Part shown: piece after piece, positions 21,373 through 30,617 of the stretch
How positions within the stretch are numbered: the first letter of the stretch is position 1
Layout: the number at the start of each line of letters is the position of its first letter
From: Gallionella sp.
GTDB lineage: Bacteria; Pseudomonadota; Gammaproteobacteria; Burkholderiales; Gallionellaceae
Length of the DNA: 64,000 nucleotides
NCBI GenBank assembly: GCA_028687575.1
Contig: JAQTZW010000002.1
Location: forward strand, 266,856 to 330,855
Reading direction: 5' to 3'
Notes under the pieces: generated by a model
What the model was told of the DNA's origin: nothing
Seen by the model: the letters and a program-made list of their open reading frames with translations, nothing else
The model's database searches: none
Position numbers and translations under genes: made by a program

Positions 21373-22173
21373 ATGACTACCCGAAGATTACAGCCCATGA
21401 ATACACCCGAACTCCCTGCCGCGAACTGGCGCACCCCGCCGGAAGCGCGCCCCGATCTCAACTTTGTCGTGAAGGACATGCAGCGCAGCTACATGCGGAT
21501 GGCCGCCAACCTGCGCTGGTACGAGCACACCTGGCTGGGCGTGCCGATCTGGCAGCTGGCCGACGATCTGGTGGCGTTGCAGCGCATCGTGTTCGATGCC
21601 AACCCGAAATGGATCGTCGAGACCGGCACCAAGTTCGGCGGCTCGGCGATCTTCTTCGCCTCCTTGCTGGCGATGATGGGGCGCAGCAGCGATTCTGGCG
21701 GCGTGATCACCGTGGACATCCACGAGACTCGTGAGGCGAAGGCGCTGCTGGCCGACCAGCCGCACCGGTTCGCGCCTTACGTGCGGCAGCGGCTGGTGGG
21801 CGATGCCAAAGCGCCGGAAGTGCTCGCGGCGATCCGCCAGACCATCGCTGCCGACCCCGGCTCGGTGCTGGTGTTCCTGGACGACTGGCACGACGGCGAT
21901 CACGTCTACGCCGAGATGCAGGTCTACGCCGAGCTGGTGGAGCCGGGCGGCATCCTGATCGTCGCGGACACCACCTTCGAAGATCTGGCCGACACGCCGG
22001 TGGTGGTGCCCAGCGAAAAATACCCGGACGCGAAACGCTCCAACCCGCGTGCCGCGTTGCGCCGCTTCATGGCCGAACGTGACGATTTCGCGGTGGTGAG
22101 CGATTACACCTCCAGCGGCATCAGCAACTTCCCCGATAGCGTGTTGCGCCGGGTGAAGGGCGGGCCGGCATGA
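21373..22173 (+). CDS. CmcI-like SAM-dependent methyltransferase (cephalosporin hydroxylase family)
   Basis: A 266-residue member of the CmcI/RhmO family, which despite its name contains O-methyltransferases acting on sugars and antibiotics. WIVETGTKFGGSAIFFASLL (about residues 75-95) is the SAM-binding loop, VITVDIHE the second strand with its acidic residue, and VLVFLDDWHDGDHV the metal/acceptor segment. It lies 21 bases after the glycosyltransferase gene and overlaps the next gene by 4 bases. A role in methylating a glycan made by the locus is inferred. ATG 21397 is an alternative start. Confidence 0.8.
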   Translation: MTTRRLQPMNTPELPAANWRTPPEARPDLNFVVKDMQRSYMRMAANLRWYEHTWLGVPIWQLADDLVALQRIVFDANPKWIVETGTKFGGSAIFFASLLAMMGRSSDSGGVITVDIHETREAKALLADQPHRFAPYVRQRLVGDAKAPEVLAAIRQTIAADPGSVLVFLDDWHDGDHVYAEMQVYAELVEPGGILIVADTTFEDLADTPVVVPSEKYPDAKRSNPRAALRRFMAERDDFAVVSDYTSSGISNFPDSVLRRVKGGPA

Positions 22174-22703
22174 TACAAAAAGGCATCCATGCCTCGGCGG
22201 TGGTGGAGAGCTACGGGCAACTGAGTTTGCCTGAAACCACCATCATCGAACCACTGGCGGTGGTCTACATCGGCAGTCGCGGCAGGCTGAACCTGGGCGA
22301 GATGAACACTATCTATCCGGGGGCGACGATACGGATAGATCAGGGCTGGATGGAAACCGGACGCGAAGTCTCGTTCGGCTCCGGCTGCCACATCTACGAG
22401 CCGCGCGCCGGCCTGATCATCGGCGATCATTGCATGATAGGCGGCGGAGTAATGATCTGCGGAGTCAACCATGGTTACGCGGCGCTGGATGTGCCGATGC
22501 GCCACCAGCCGGCAGAAGCCAGTCCCATCGTCATCGGCGATGATGTCTGGATAGGCATGGGCGCGATCATCCTGCCGGGCGTGACGCTGGGCAAGGGCGC
22601 GATCATTGCCGCCGGCGCGGTGGTGACTGCGGATGTAGCCCCCGGCGCGGTGGTCAGCGGCGTGCCGGCACGGCTGGCAAAACACAGGGATAAAAAATCA
22701 TGA
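22170..22703 (+). CDS. Hexapeptide-repeat acyltransferase (WbbJ/Maa type)
   Basis: A 177-residue left-handed beta-helix protein with hexapeptide repeats (VIGDDVWIGMGAIILPGVTLGKGAIIAAGAVVT) and a catalytic-type His in NHGYAALD, features of CoA-dependent O-acetyltransferases. ATG 22170 overlaps the previous stop (ATGA) and the gene ends overlapping the next start in the same manner, so the three genes form one tight operon. The acceptor is probably a sugar, by context. Confidence 0.85.
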   Translation: MIQKGIHASAVVESYGQLSLPETTIIEPLAVVYIGSRGRLNLGEMNTIYPGATIRIDQGWMETGREVSFGSGCHIYEPRAGLIIGDHCMIGGGVMICGVNHGYAALDVPMRHQPAEASPIVIGDDVWIGMGAIILPGVTLGKGAIIAAGAVVTADVAPGAVVSGVPARLAKHRDKKS

Positions 22704-23236
22704 AACTGCATCTGGGCTGCGGCCCGCGCTATATACCGGGGTTCGTGCATGTGGACGCGCAGGCAGCACCTCATGTGGACATCGTCGGACTGGTAGAGCA
22801 TCTGCCGCAGGTGGACGACAGCGTTTCGCTGATCTATGCCAGCCACGTGCTGGAACATTTCGGTCGCTACGCCTACAAGGATGTGCTCAGGGAATGGTTC
22901 CGCGTGCTCAGGCCTGGCGGCGTGCTGCGCCTTGCCGTGCCGGATTTCGCCGCCTGCGCGGCAATCTATTACGAGAAGGGTCTGCAGGACGGCTTGAGTG
23001 GTCTGGTCGGCTTGATCATAGGCGGGCAGCGCAACGAGCACGACTACCACAAGATGATCTTCGACGAGGAATTGCTGCGCCGCGACCTGTTGGCGCTAGG
23101 ATTCAGCGAAGTGCGCCGCTGGGATTGGCGCACGACCGAACATGCTGGCATAGACGATTATTCTCAGGCGCATCTGCCGCATCTGGATAAGGAGACCGGC
23201 AAGCTGATGAGCCTTAATATCGAGGCGGTGAAGTGA
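22700..23236 (+). CDS. Class I SAM-dependent methyltransferase
   Basis: A 178-residue small methyltransferase. LHLGCGPRYIPGFVHVDAQ at the N-terminus is the SAM-binding motif of the family often found in polysaccharide clusters. ASHVLEHFG and VLRPGGVLRLAVPDF are motifs II and III. The ATGA overlap with the acyltransferase gene indicates co-translation. The substrate is unknown; a surface sugar or a modified protein glycan fits the neighbours. Confidence 0.82.
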   Translation: MKLHLGCGPRYIPGFVHVDAQAAPHVDIVGLVEHLPQVDDSVSLIYASHVLEHFGRYAYKDVLREWFRVLRPGGVLRLAVPDFAACAAIYYEKGLQDGLSGLVGLIIGGQRNEHDYHKMIFDEELLRRDLLALGFSEVRRWDWRTTEHAGIDDYSQAHLPHLDKETGKLMSLNIEAVK

Positions 23237-23275
23237 GTTGGCCGGTAACGGATCGCTGATTTAACGGGTGTAAAC

Positions 23276-23758
23276 ATGGAAAACAGGGAAACGATTTCGG
23301 TGCTGTTCGTGTGCATGGGCAACATCTGCCGCTCGCCGACGGCGGAGGCGGTGTTCCGTCATTATGTGGAGAACGCGGGCTTGAGCGAGTTGATACGGGT
23401 GGATTCGGCGGGAACGCACGATTACCACATCGGCGACCCGCCCGATGCGCGCACCCGCCGCGCAGCCGAGCAGCGCGGCTACGACATGGGCGGGCTGCGC
23501 GGCCGTCAGGTGGGGCCGGCAGATTTTCACCGTTTCGACTATGTGCTGGCGATGGATCAGGCGAATCTGTCCATCCTGAACCACATTGCGCCAGCCGGTG
23601 CAACGCCCGCCCGACTGTTTCTGGAATATGCGCAACATCACCGGGAGCGCGAGGTGCCCGACCCGTATTATGGCGGCGCAGACGGTTTCGAGCGGGTGCT
23701 GGATATGGTGGAAGATGCCGCACAAGGGTTGTTGCAGCACATCCGGAAATCGGGCTAA
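23276..23758 (+). CDS. Low-molecular-weight protein-tyrosine phosphatase
   Basis: Dephosphorylates phosphotyrosine; family members act on tyrosine kinases that control polysaccharide export, or on arginine phosphate. The 160-residue protein has the P-loop C13-MGNIC-R19-SPTAEA (the C(X)5R nucleophile loop) and the general-acid segment VPDPYYGG. It lies 39 bases after the methyltransferase and may be part of the same transcript, which ends at the bidirectional terminator that follows. No cognate kinase is adjacent. Confidence 0.93.
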   Translation: MENRETISVLFVCMGNICRSPTAEAVFRHYVENAGLSELIRVDSAGTHDYHIGDPPDARTRRAAEQRGYDMGGLRGRQVGPADFHRFDYVLAMDQANLSILNHIAPAGATPARLFLEYAQHHREREVPDPYYGGADGFERVLDMVEDAAQGLLQHIRKSG

Positions 23759-23796
23759 CCAGGCTTGGCGTTCCCCCTGCATCGAAACTGAATGAA

Positions 23797-23826
23797 AAAA
23801 GCCGCACGATTTCTCGTGCGGCTTTT
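23797..23826. terminator. Bidirectional intrinsic terminator between the phosphatase and rne
   Basis: AAAAGCCGCACGA / TCGTGCGGCTTTT stem around a TTTC loop, with A and T runs on both sides, in the convergent gap. Confidence 0.9.
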
Positions 23827-23845
23827 TGTTGGTTATCGAGACAGC

Positions 23846-26491
23846 TTAGTTGTGCGTCTCGATCTGCACCAGTGGCTCGCTCTCGACATACACCTCACGC
23901 GGACGCGAGCGGCGACGCACCACTCGCGGCGTCGTCTCGAAGTGCGTTTCTGGGGCTGGCTCCGCCAGTTTGGCAGCGCTGGTCTCGATCTGCACCAGTT
24001 CCGTGGCCGACTGTGCTGTCGGCTTGGCAACCGGCGTTTCGCGTGCGGGTGGCGTGCTGTCCGCCGCTGGCGTAGCCGCTACCACGACTGGCTCGACCGG
24101 GGTGGTGGTCACTACGGCTTCGACCTGAACCTCAGGCTGCGCCGTTACAACGGGAGCGGATTCGACGGCTGCGGTTTCGACAGGAGCCGCTGCTGCGGGG
24201 GCGACATAGCCTGCCGGATAGGCGACGTATTCGGTCGGCTTCAGTTTGCGTGGCGCTGCCTGCTCACTGCTGTCTGCAGTTTGTCCTTCGCCAGCGTCGG
24301 CCTCATTCAGGCCGATTTCCTGCTGCAGGGACTCGCGTTTCTCGCGTTCGCGGCGACCGCCACGGCGGCCACGGCGACGGTTGGCGCGCTCGCTCTTCTC
24401 TGCGCCCTCTTCGGCCTCAGTGGTTACCGGTGCTGCGACGACTGCCGGTACAAGCTCTTCAATCACTTCGGGTTGAACTTCGGCCTGCCTGTTGCGGGGC
24501 GGGCGTTGTTTTTTGGGCTTGGACGTGATATCAGCCGATTTTTCGCCGGAACGGGGCTCGTTGTTGCGCGCTTCACTAGCGGCTTCACTGCGCTCGGGAC
24601 GTTCTGGGCGTTCACCACGTTCTGGGCGTTCTGCGCGCTCGGGGCGTTCACCACGCTCGGGACGCTCGCCACGCTCTGGACGCTCGCCACGTTCACGGCG
24701 CTTGCGGTTGCCGCCTTCGCTACGCTCGCCGCGTTCACCGCGCTCCTTGCGGTCACGCTGACCCGTGCTGCGGGGCTTGGTTTCGACCGCCTTTTCGGCA
24801 GGCGCGTCGGAGCCCAGCAGTGATTTGAACCAGCCGGAGATCTGACCCAGCAGGGAAGGCGCGGGGGCTGCGACCGGTTCGGCCTTCACCGGCGCGGGTT
24901 GCACCGGGGTGATGCCCTTGACCACGGCTGTGGCGCGCGGCGCTTTGGCCTGTTCCTGCTCGGGTTTGGTGACTTCCGGCTTTTCCACCAGCAGATAGCT
25001 GGCCTGCAGATTGTCGGCGTTCAGGTCGTCCACGCGCAGGCGGTTGATGGAGTAGTTCGGCGTTTCCAGGTGCGGGTTGGGGATCAGCGTCACCGGCACG
25101 CGCAGGCGCGATTCGATGCGGTGGATGTCGGCGCGCTTTTCGTTGAGCAGGAAGGTGGCGACGTCTACCGGCACCTGTGCGTGGATGGCGGCGCTGCTGT
25201 CCTTCATGGCCTCTTCCTGGATGATGCGCAGGATATGCAGTGCGGACGATTCGATGCCACGGATGTGGCCGATGCCGCTGCAACGCGGGCAGGTGATGTA
25301 GTTGCTTTCGCCCAACGAGGGTTGCAGGCGTTGGCGCGACAGTTCCAGCAGGCCGAAGCGCGAGATCTTGGCGGTCTGCACGCGGGCGCGGTCGTAGCGC
25401 AGCGAATCGCGCAGGCGATTCTCCACCTCGCGCTGGTTCTTGCTGTTCTCCATGTCAATGAAGTCGATCACGATCAGGCCGCCCAGGTCGCGCAGGCGCA
25501 TCTGGCGGGCGATCTCTTCGGCGGCTTCGAGGTTGGTGTTGAACGCGGTGGCCTCGATGTCCGAACCCTTGGTGGCGCGGCCGGAGTTAATGTCAATCGC
25601 GGTCAGCGCTTCGGTGTGGTCAATCACGATCGCACCGCCGGAAGGCAGGCGCACTTCGCGCGCATGGGCCGATTCGATCTGGTGTTCGATCTGGAAGCGC
25701 GAGAACAGCGGAACATCGTCGGTGTAACGCTTGATGCGGTTGACATTGTCCGGCATCACGGTGCTCATGAAGGCGTGCGCCTGCTGGTAGACCTCTTCGG
25801 TGTCTATCAGGATCTCGCCAATCTCGGGGTTGAAATAGTCGCGGATGGCACGGATCACCAGGCTGCTTTCCAGGTAGATCAGCGAAGGCGCTTTTTCCGC
25901 CTGACTGGCACCTTCGATGGCATCCCAGAGCTGCTTCAGGTAGTTGAGGTCCCACTGCATCTCTTCTTCGTTGCGACCGATGCCGGCGGTGCGCACGATG
26001 ATGCTCATGCCTTCCGGCACGTCGAGATTGGACAGCACTTCGCGCAGTTCGGCGCGGTCATCGCCCTCGATGCGGCGAGATACACCGCCGCCCTTGGGGT
26101 TGTTGGGCATCAGCACGATGTAGCGGCCTGCCAGACTGATGTAGGTGGTCAGCGCCGCGCCCTTGTTGCCGCGTTCGTCTTTTTCCACTTGCACCAGCAG
26201 CTCTTGGCCTTCGCGCAGCGCTTCCTTGATGGTGGGGCGGCCTGTTACGCCGGGCTGATAGTAATCGGGAGAGACTTCCTTGAAAGGCAGGAATCCATGG
26301 CGGTTGCCGCCGTATTCCACGAAGCAGGCTTCGAGACTGGGTTCGATGCGGGTGATGAGTGCTTTGTAGATGTTGCTTTTGCGTTGTTCCTTGCCGGCGG
26401 TTTCAATGTCGAGGTCTATCAGTTTCTGACCGTCAACAATGGCGACACGGAGTTCTTCCGGCTGTGTCGCATTGAATAACATGCGTTTCAT
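23846..26491 (-). CDS. rne: Ribonuclease E
   Basis: Endoribonuclease of the RNA degradosome that starts mRNA decay and rRNA/tRNA processing at the inner membrane. The 881-residue chain has an S1 RNA-binding region (about 35-125), the DNase I-like catalytic part with [10 protein letters not shown] and VIDFIDME, and the zinc-link CPRC (Cys401/Cys404, almost the positions in E. coli). The C-terminal third is disordered, with an Arg/Glu/Pro tandem repeat (units of ERPERG, encoded about 24590-24760) and Pro/Ala/Val-rich acidic stretches. Start ATG 26491 matches [17 protein letters not shown] lies upstream. Confidence 0.95.
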   Translation of the reverse strand: MKRMLFNATQPEELRVAIVDGQKLIDLDIETAGKEQRKSNIYKALITRIEPSLEACFVEYGGNRHGFLPFKEVSPDYYQPGVTGRPTIKEALREGQELLVQVEKDERGNKGAALTTYISLAGRYIVLMPNNPKGGGVSRRIEGDDRAELREVLSNLDVPEGMSIIVRTAGIGRNEEEMQWDLNYLKQLWDAIEGASQAEKAPSLIYLESSLVIRAIRDYFNPEIGEILIDTEEVYQQAHAFMSTVMPDNVNRIKRYTDDVPLFSRFQIEHQIESAHAREVRLPSGGAIVIDHTEALTAIDINSGRATKGSDIEATAFNTNLEAAEEIARQMRLRDLGGLIVIDFIDMENSKNQREVENRLRDSLRYDRARVQTAKISRFGLLELSRQRLQPSLGESNYITCPRCSGIGHIRGIESSALHILRIIQEEAMKDSSAAIHAQVPVDVATFLLNEKRADIHRIESRLRVPVTLIPNPHLETPNYSINRLRVDDLNADNLQASYLLVEKPEVTKPEQEQAKAPRATAVVKGITPVQPAPVKAEPVAAPAPSLLGQISGWFKSLLGSDAPAEKAVETKPRSTGQRDRKERGERGERSEGGNRKRRERGERPERGERPERGERPERAERPERGERPERPERSEAASEARNNEPRSGEKSADITSKPKKQRPPRNRQAEVQPEVIEELVPAVVAAPVTTEAEEGAEKSERANRRRGRRGGRREREKRESLQQEIGLNEADAGEGQTADSSEQAAPRKLKPTEYVAYPAGYVAPAAAAPVETAAVESAPVVTAQPEVQVEAVVTTTPVEPVVVAATPAADSTPPARETPVAKPTAQSATELVQIETSAAKLAEPAPETHFETTPRVVRRRSRPREVYVESEPLVQIETHN

Positions 26492-27002
26492 TTTTATTTT
26501 TCTTTCCCGCGCTCGTACACGGGCAAAACTCAAACTACACGCCGTCAGGCGTGCGAGAGGATCAATCGTGCGGTCAGCGTTGGGTCTTGCAAACGTTGGT
26601 CAAATCGGTTCTCTTCGAGTAGTTGGTCTTTAATAATCTGGGTGACGCGGCGCAAGCGGCAGCACAGTTGGGGAGCATCAGGCGTATAGGCAACGCGACT
26701 AATCGGCTGTTGCGTCTATCTGGCTCTACCAGCAAGGTGTTGCGACTCGATTGCCGCACCACGGAAATCCATTAGGTGCTTTGAGCGCGTAAATCAATTA
26801 CTATCGCTGCTGGTTCCGGTGAGCGATATTAACCGGGCTGCGGTTGGCGGGTGGTGGCGCGATGCGCCAGAAAACTTGTGCCGACTATCCGAGCAAACTC
26901 TCGAATCGGAAATGTACCCTGGATGCCGGTTGGGCTGATTCAGTGGAACTTACCCCGAACTTTAACCTGTCCAAAACGCGCGAACGGCGAAGTATAAGCA
27001 CA
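26492..27002. other. 511-base divergent intergenic region between rne and rluC
   Basis: No gene is supported here. It must hold the rne leader (long and autoregulatory in relatives) and promoters for both genes. A 7-bp inverted repeat TATCGCT / AGCGATA lies at 26802-26828, and TATAAG sits at 26993-26998 directly before rluC. No promoter is assigned with confidence. Confidence 0.5.
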
Positions 27003-27974
27003 ATGAATGGTTTAAGCAAAGAAACTGTCACTTTTCTTGAAATTGACGAAAGTGGCGAAGCACAGCGTATAGACAACTTCCTGTTTCGTCAGCTAAAAGG
27101 TGTGCCCAAGAGCCACATTTATCGCATCCTGCGCGGTGAGGTCAGGGTGAATAAAAAACGGGTAGACCAGACTTACCGGCTTAAGCTGGGTGATCTGGTG
27201 CGCATCCCGCCGATTCGTGTTGCCGAGAAACAGGAGGTGCCGCAGGTTTATGTGCCTGCCGAAGAATTGCCCATCCTTTACGAGGACGATGCGCTGCTGG
27301 TGGTGAATAAGCCCGCCGGCCTTGCGGTGCATGGCGGCAGCGGGGTCAGCTTCGGGGTGATCGAGCAGATGCGCCGAGCCCGCCCGCAGGCCAAATTCCT
27401 CGAACTGGTACACCGGCTGGACCGCGAGACTTCCGGCGTGTTGCTGCTGGCCAAGAAGCGTTCCGCGCTGACCGCGATGCACGAGATCATGCGCGAGGGC
27501 AACAGCGACAAGCGTTACCTGACGCTGGTGCTGGGGCAGTGGCACAACGTCCGCCAGCACGTCAAACTGCCGCTGCACAAATTCGATACGCCGCAGGGTG
27601 AGAAGCGGGTCAGTGTGCGCGAGGGCGGGCAGGCATCGCATACCATTTTCAATCTGCAGGCAAACTGGCCACAAACCAGTCTGCCGGCTTTCAGCCTGCT
27701 GGAAGCCGAACTCAAGACCGGGCGCACCCATCAGATTCGTGTGCATCTGTCGCATCTGGGCTTCCCCATCGCCGGCGACGATAAGTACGGTGATTTTGCA
27801 GTCAACCGCGAGCTGATGAAGGCTGGCCTGAAACGCATGTTTCTGCACGCGCATTCGATCGCGTTCAATCATCCGCTGACCGGTGAGCCATTGAAAATTT
27901 CAGCACCGCTGCCGATGGAATTGCAGCGCTTCGTGGACAAGCTGGATGGGCTTATGCCTGCTTCAGCGTCCTGA
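27003..27974 (+). CDS. rluC: 23S rRNA pseudouridine synthase, RluC/RluD family
   Basis: Isomerises uridines in 23S rRNA. The 323-residue protein has an N-terminal S4 RNA-binding domain (about 20-75; RIDNFLFRQLKGVPKSHIYRILRGEVRVN) and a catalytic domain with the Asp in HRLDRETSGVLLLAK. GRTHQIRVHLSHLGFPIAGD is the second signature. Start ATG 27003 matches family N-termini. Position divergent from rne is the classical rluC location, which favours RluC over RluD. Confidence 0.93.
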   Translation: MNGLSKETVTFLEIDESGEAQRIDNFLFRQLKGVPKSHIYRILRGEVRVNKKRVDQTYRLKLGDLVRIPPIRVAEKQEVPQVYVPAEELPILYEDDALLVVNKPAGLAVHGGSGVSFGVIEQMRRARPQAKFLELVHRLDRETSGVLLLAKKRSALTAMHEIMREGNSDKRYLTLVLGQWHNVRQHVKLPLHKFDTPQGEKRVSVREGGQASHTIFNLQANWPQTSLPAFSLLEAELKTGRTHQIRVHLSHLGFPIAGDDKYGDFAVNRELMKAGLKRMFLHAHSIAFNHPLTGEPLKISAPLPMELQRFVDKLDGLMPASAS

Positions 27975-27994
27975 CCGCCAGAGAACGTCCGCCC

Positions 27995-28402
27995 GTGACC
28001 GCGCAACTGCCTCCGTTCGAAAGGTTGCTCCTGCTTGCAGGGCTGGCCCTGAACGTCGTCCTGATGTTTTACGTCTATTTCATCGTAGATGGCGGGCCGG
28101 CGGCGCTGCGCCAAGGCGGCGACTGGGTGGCGATACTGAACGAAGTGCCGCTGACGTTGGTGTTTTTTCTGGCGGGGGTGTTCAAACCCTATCTGATGGT
28201 GTGGTCGCGCTGCCGCAAGCATCCCTCCGTCGTGAGGTCGGCGGCTTTCGTGATGCTGGCGACGACTTTGCTTGCGGGGCTGGTGATGCTGTTGAGTCGC
28301 CAACCTATAGCCAAGGATCTGGCGCTTTATATCAACTGGGCGTTGCTCTGGGCAGCCTCCGCCTATTACGTGCTGCTTCCGCAGCAGCATGGCGGCGATT
28401 GA
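27995..28402 (+). CDS. Hypothetical four-helix membrane protein
   Basis: Not recognised. A 135-residue protein with about four membrane helices (near residues 10-30, 48-65, 84-102, 108-126) and an N-terminal PPFERLLLL. GTG 27995 lies 20 bases after the rluC stop, so it may be co-transcribed. Base composition is like the neighbours, and hydrophobic periodicity supports a real gene. No catalytic motif is visible. Confidence 0.65.
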   Translation: MTAQLPPFERLLLLAGLALNVVLMFYVYFIVDGGPAALRQGGDWVAILNEVPLTLVFFLAGVFKPYLMVWSRCRKHPSVVRSAAFVMLATTLLAGLVMLLSRQPIAKDLALYINWALLWAASAYYVLLPQQHGGD

Positions 28403-28483
28403 GGCGCTCCTCTTAGTCCGCTAAACCTTGGCGCGAACAGGCCGATAGCTCCGGTACGTAAGTCATACACATGGGAGGTCGCG

Positions 28484-28804
28484 ATGCGTATTGAAGCCAA
28501 ATTGCCTCAGATGGGATTGGGCACTGCCGGGCGCGCGGTGCAATCGGTCGGCGGTGTCCATGCGATCAAGCCGCTGGCGGTCAATGCCTATCAGGCGCAG
28601 GAAACGGTGGCGAACGCGCATCGCAAGGCGGCGGGCGATACGTCGGCAATCGAACCTGGCGGGTGGCATGGCGAAAATCGCCGCAAGTCGAGTCGCCGGA
28701 TCAGTCAGCGGGCCATTCTGGTCGAACTGCGCTCGGGCCGCGATCGCCGGCATCAGATGCAGTGCGATAGCGAATTTTGCGTACACATAGATGCCGAGGT
28801 GTGA
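28484..28804 (+). CDS. Hypothetical small basic protein
   Basis: Not recognised. A 106-residue soluble protein with Arg-rich central part (ENRRKSSRRISQRAILVELRSG) and a Cys near each of two C-terminal positions. ATG 28484 has a strong binding site (GGGAGG, 5 bases upstream), which is the main support. Its stop is only 4 bases from the convergent rlmM stop. No homologous family is recalled. Confidence 0.55.
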   Translation: MRIEAKLPQMGLGTAGRAVQSVGGVHAIKPLAVNAYQAQETVANAHRKAAGDTSAIEPGGWHGENRRKSSRRISQRAILVELRSGRDRRHQMQCDSEFCVHIDAEV

Positions 28805-28808
28805 TGCG

Positions 28809-29873
28809 TCAGCCCTTGGTCCTGCTGATGAATACCGTGATCTCTTCGCGGTCGTGATAGAGCTGCCGAGCGTGCAGCTTGTAGCTCATGCCTTCCTCGT
28901 CCAGCCTTGCCCGTATCGTGCCGAGCGCGCCGTCCACAGCGGCCAAGCGCTGTTTCATCGGCAATTTCAGGTTGAAGATGGCGTGTTTGCACCAGCCTGA
29001 GGCGAACCAGTCGCCGACCCGTGCGGCAACTTTGGCGGGCTTTTCCACCATGTCGCAGATCAGCCAGTCCACCTTGCGCGGCGGTGCGAACTTGAAGCCG
29101 TCCTGTTTCAGGTGTTGTACCAGCGGGTGTTTGGCCAGCACGCCTTTCATCGGGCCGTTGTCCACCGCAGTGACACGGATGCCGCGTTTGACCATCTGCC
29201 AGGTCCAGCCGCCGGGCGCCGCCCCCAGGTCAACCGCCGTCATGCCCTGCCGCAGCAGGCGCGTCTGTTCGCTCTTGTCCAGGAACACTTCGATGGCTTC
29301 GGCCAGCTTCAGCGTGGAACGGCTGGGCGCTTCCGCCGGCATGGACTGGCGGACGATGCCCATCAATGCCGCCGCGCTGTTCTTCGGGTCGCTGGTGCCG
29401 ATCAGCACGCTGTTTTTGTCGGGAAAGAATAGGTGCAGGCGCGGCAGGCTCTTGTCGTCATCCTGCAAACGGCCCGCTGCGCGCAGCGCTTCTTCCAGCA
29501 AGGGTTGGAAGCGGCGGGTGAAGGCGGATAGCGTCTTGCCGTCGTTGGTGTCGGGGACTTCCAGCCACAGCGCGCCGAAAATGCCGGGCAGTGAGGCGAT
29601 GGCGGCCAGGATAGGCGTCAGGCGGTCGCGCTCCGGCAGCGGCGCGAGGGTCTGGTGCAGTCGAATCAACTGGCGTGTGAAGATCAGTTCGCGGTAACGC
29701 AGCGACTGATCGTTGAGGTTGACAGTGACATGACCGCTTTCTGCGAAAAGTTCGGGCTGGTCGGCGATCACCGGGCGTTGCGCGCGCGCCTGACGCAGCG
29801 CTTCCTGCGCGCAATCGGTTTCGAAACCGGGGCGGCAATACAGCAGCCATTGGGTGGGGAGTGTCTTGTTCAT
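28809..29873 (-). CDS. rlmM: 23S rRNA 2'-O-ribose methyltransferase RlmM
   Basis: SAM-dependent enzyme that methylates the 2'-OH of C2498 of 23S rRNA. The 354-residue protein has an N-terminal THUMP-like region and a C-terminal Rossmann fold with TAVDLGAAPGGWTWQMVKRG (motif I). Further motifs are VDWLICDMVEKP with its catalytic Asp, and FNLKLPMKQRL with the catalytic Lys. Length and motifs match YgdE/RlmM. ATG 29882, three codons upstream, is an alternative start. It faces away from the Gph-like gene. Confidence 0.93.
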   Translation of the reverse strand: MNKTLPTQWLLYCRPGFETDCAQEALRQARAQRPVIADQPELFAESGHVTVNLNDQSLRYRELIFTRQLIRLHQTLAPLPERDRLTPILAAIASLPGIFGALWLEVPDTNDGKTLSAFTRRFQPLLEEALRAAGRLQDDDKSLPRLHLFFPDKNSVLIGTSDPKNSAAALMGIVRQSMPAEAPSRSTLKLAEAIEVFLDKSEQTRLLRQGMTAVDLGAAPGGWTWQMVKRGIRVTAVDNGPMKGVLAKHPLVQHLKQDGFKFAPPRKVDWLICDMVEKPAKVAARVGDWFASGWCKHAIFNLKLPMKQRLAAVDGALGTIRARLDEEGMSYKLHARQLYHDREEITVFISRTKG

Positions 29874-29935
29874 GGCGCGCATTGTGGCATAGGTGATGGT
29901 AATATCTCCCGCTGTTTTTTCGATACGATGGAATT

Positions 29936-30592
29936 ATGGGTAAGCATTACGATTTGATAGTGTTCGACTGGGACGGCACAGTGATGGATTCCACCGCAGT
30001 CATTTCCAGTTCCATCCAGGCGGCATGCCGCGACCTCGGCCTGCCGGTGCCCAGCGACGAGGCGGCGCGCCATGTGATCGGCTTGGGGCTGGAGCAGGCG
30101 CTGCGCCATGCGGTGCCGGACGCGCCCGAAGCGATGTACGGGCCGCTGGTGGAACGCTATCGCCATCATTTCCTGGCGCAGGACATGGCCATCCCGCTGT
30201 TCGAAGGGGCGCGCGAAACCATCATCGAGTTGTATGAAGGCGGTTTCAGTCTGGGGGTGGCGACCGGCAAGAGTCGCGCTGGTTTGGAGCGGGTGATGGA
30301 GTCCACTGGCATGAAGCGCTATTTCCATGCCACGCGCACCGCTGACCAGACCTTTTCCAAGCCACATCCGGCGATGCTGTTCGAACTCATGGATGAATTG
30401 GAGGCCAGCGCCGAGCGCACGCTGATGGTGGGCGATACCACGCACGATCTGCTACTGGCGCAAAATGCCGGTGTGGACGCGCTGGCGGTGGGGTTTGGCG
30501 CGCATCCTCCGGAACAACTGCTAGAATTACGTCCCTTGGCGCTGCTGGACGACTTCGCGCAACTGCGCGCCTGGTTTGGGGAAAACGCCTAA
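29936..30592 (+). CDS. HAD-family phosphatase, phosphoglycolate phosphatase-like
   Basis: A 218-residue haloacid dehalogenase-type phosphatase. Motif I FDWDGTVMDS holds the nucleophile Asp, the helical cap follows (about 20-85), motif II is ATGKSRAG, the Lys is in SKPHPAM, and motif IV is MVGDTTHDLLLA. This is the Gph/PGP subclass, often found beside rluC. The true substrate may be phosphoglycolate or another small sugar phosphate. It is likely co-transcribed with sppA, 25 bases downstream. Confidence 0.88.
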   Translation: MGKHYDLIVFDWDGTVMDSTAVISSSIQAACRDLGLPVPSDEAARHVIGLGLEQALRHAVPDAPEAMYGPLVERYRHHFLAQDMAIPLFEGARETIIELYEGGFSLGVATGKSRAGLERVMESTGMKRYFHATRTADQTFSKPHPAMLFELMDELEASAERTLMVGDTTHDLLLAQNAGVDALAVGFGAHPPEQLLELRPLALLDDFAQLRAWFGENA

Positions 30593-30617
30593 CACGTTAG
30601 AAAGTAAAGGAATTGTG

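Noticed and set aside
24590..24770. CRISPR-like or satellite array
   Set aside because: The repeat is a contiguous coding tandem without spacers, inside the RNase E tail. No CRISPR array or cas gene was seen anywhere.
24899..26479. 526-residue frame opposite rne
   Set aside because: A shadow of the RNase E catalytic region, with composition typical of antisense frames.
26844..27002. N-terminal extension of RluC by 53 residues
   Set aside because: The extension matches nothing in the family, and the conserved S4 domain begins normally from ATG 27003.
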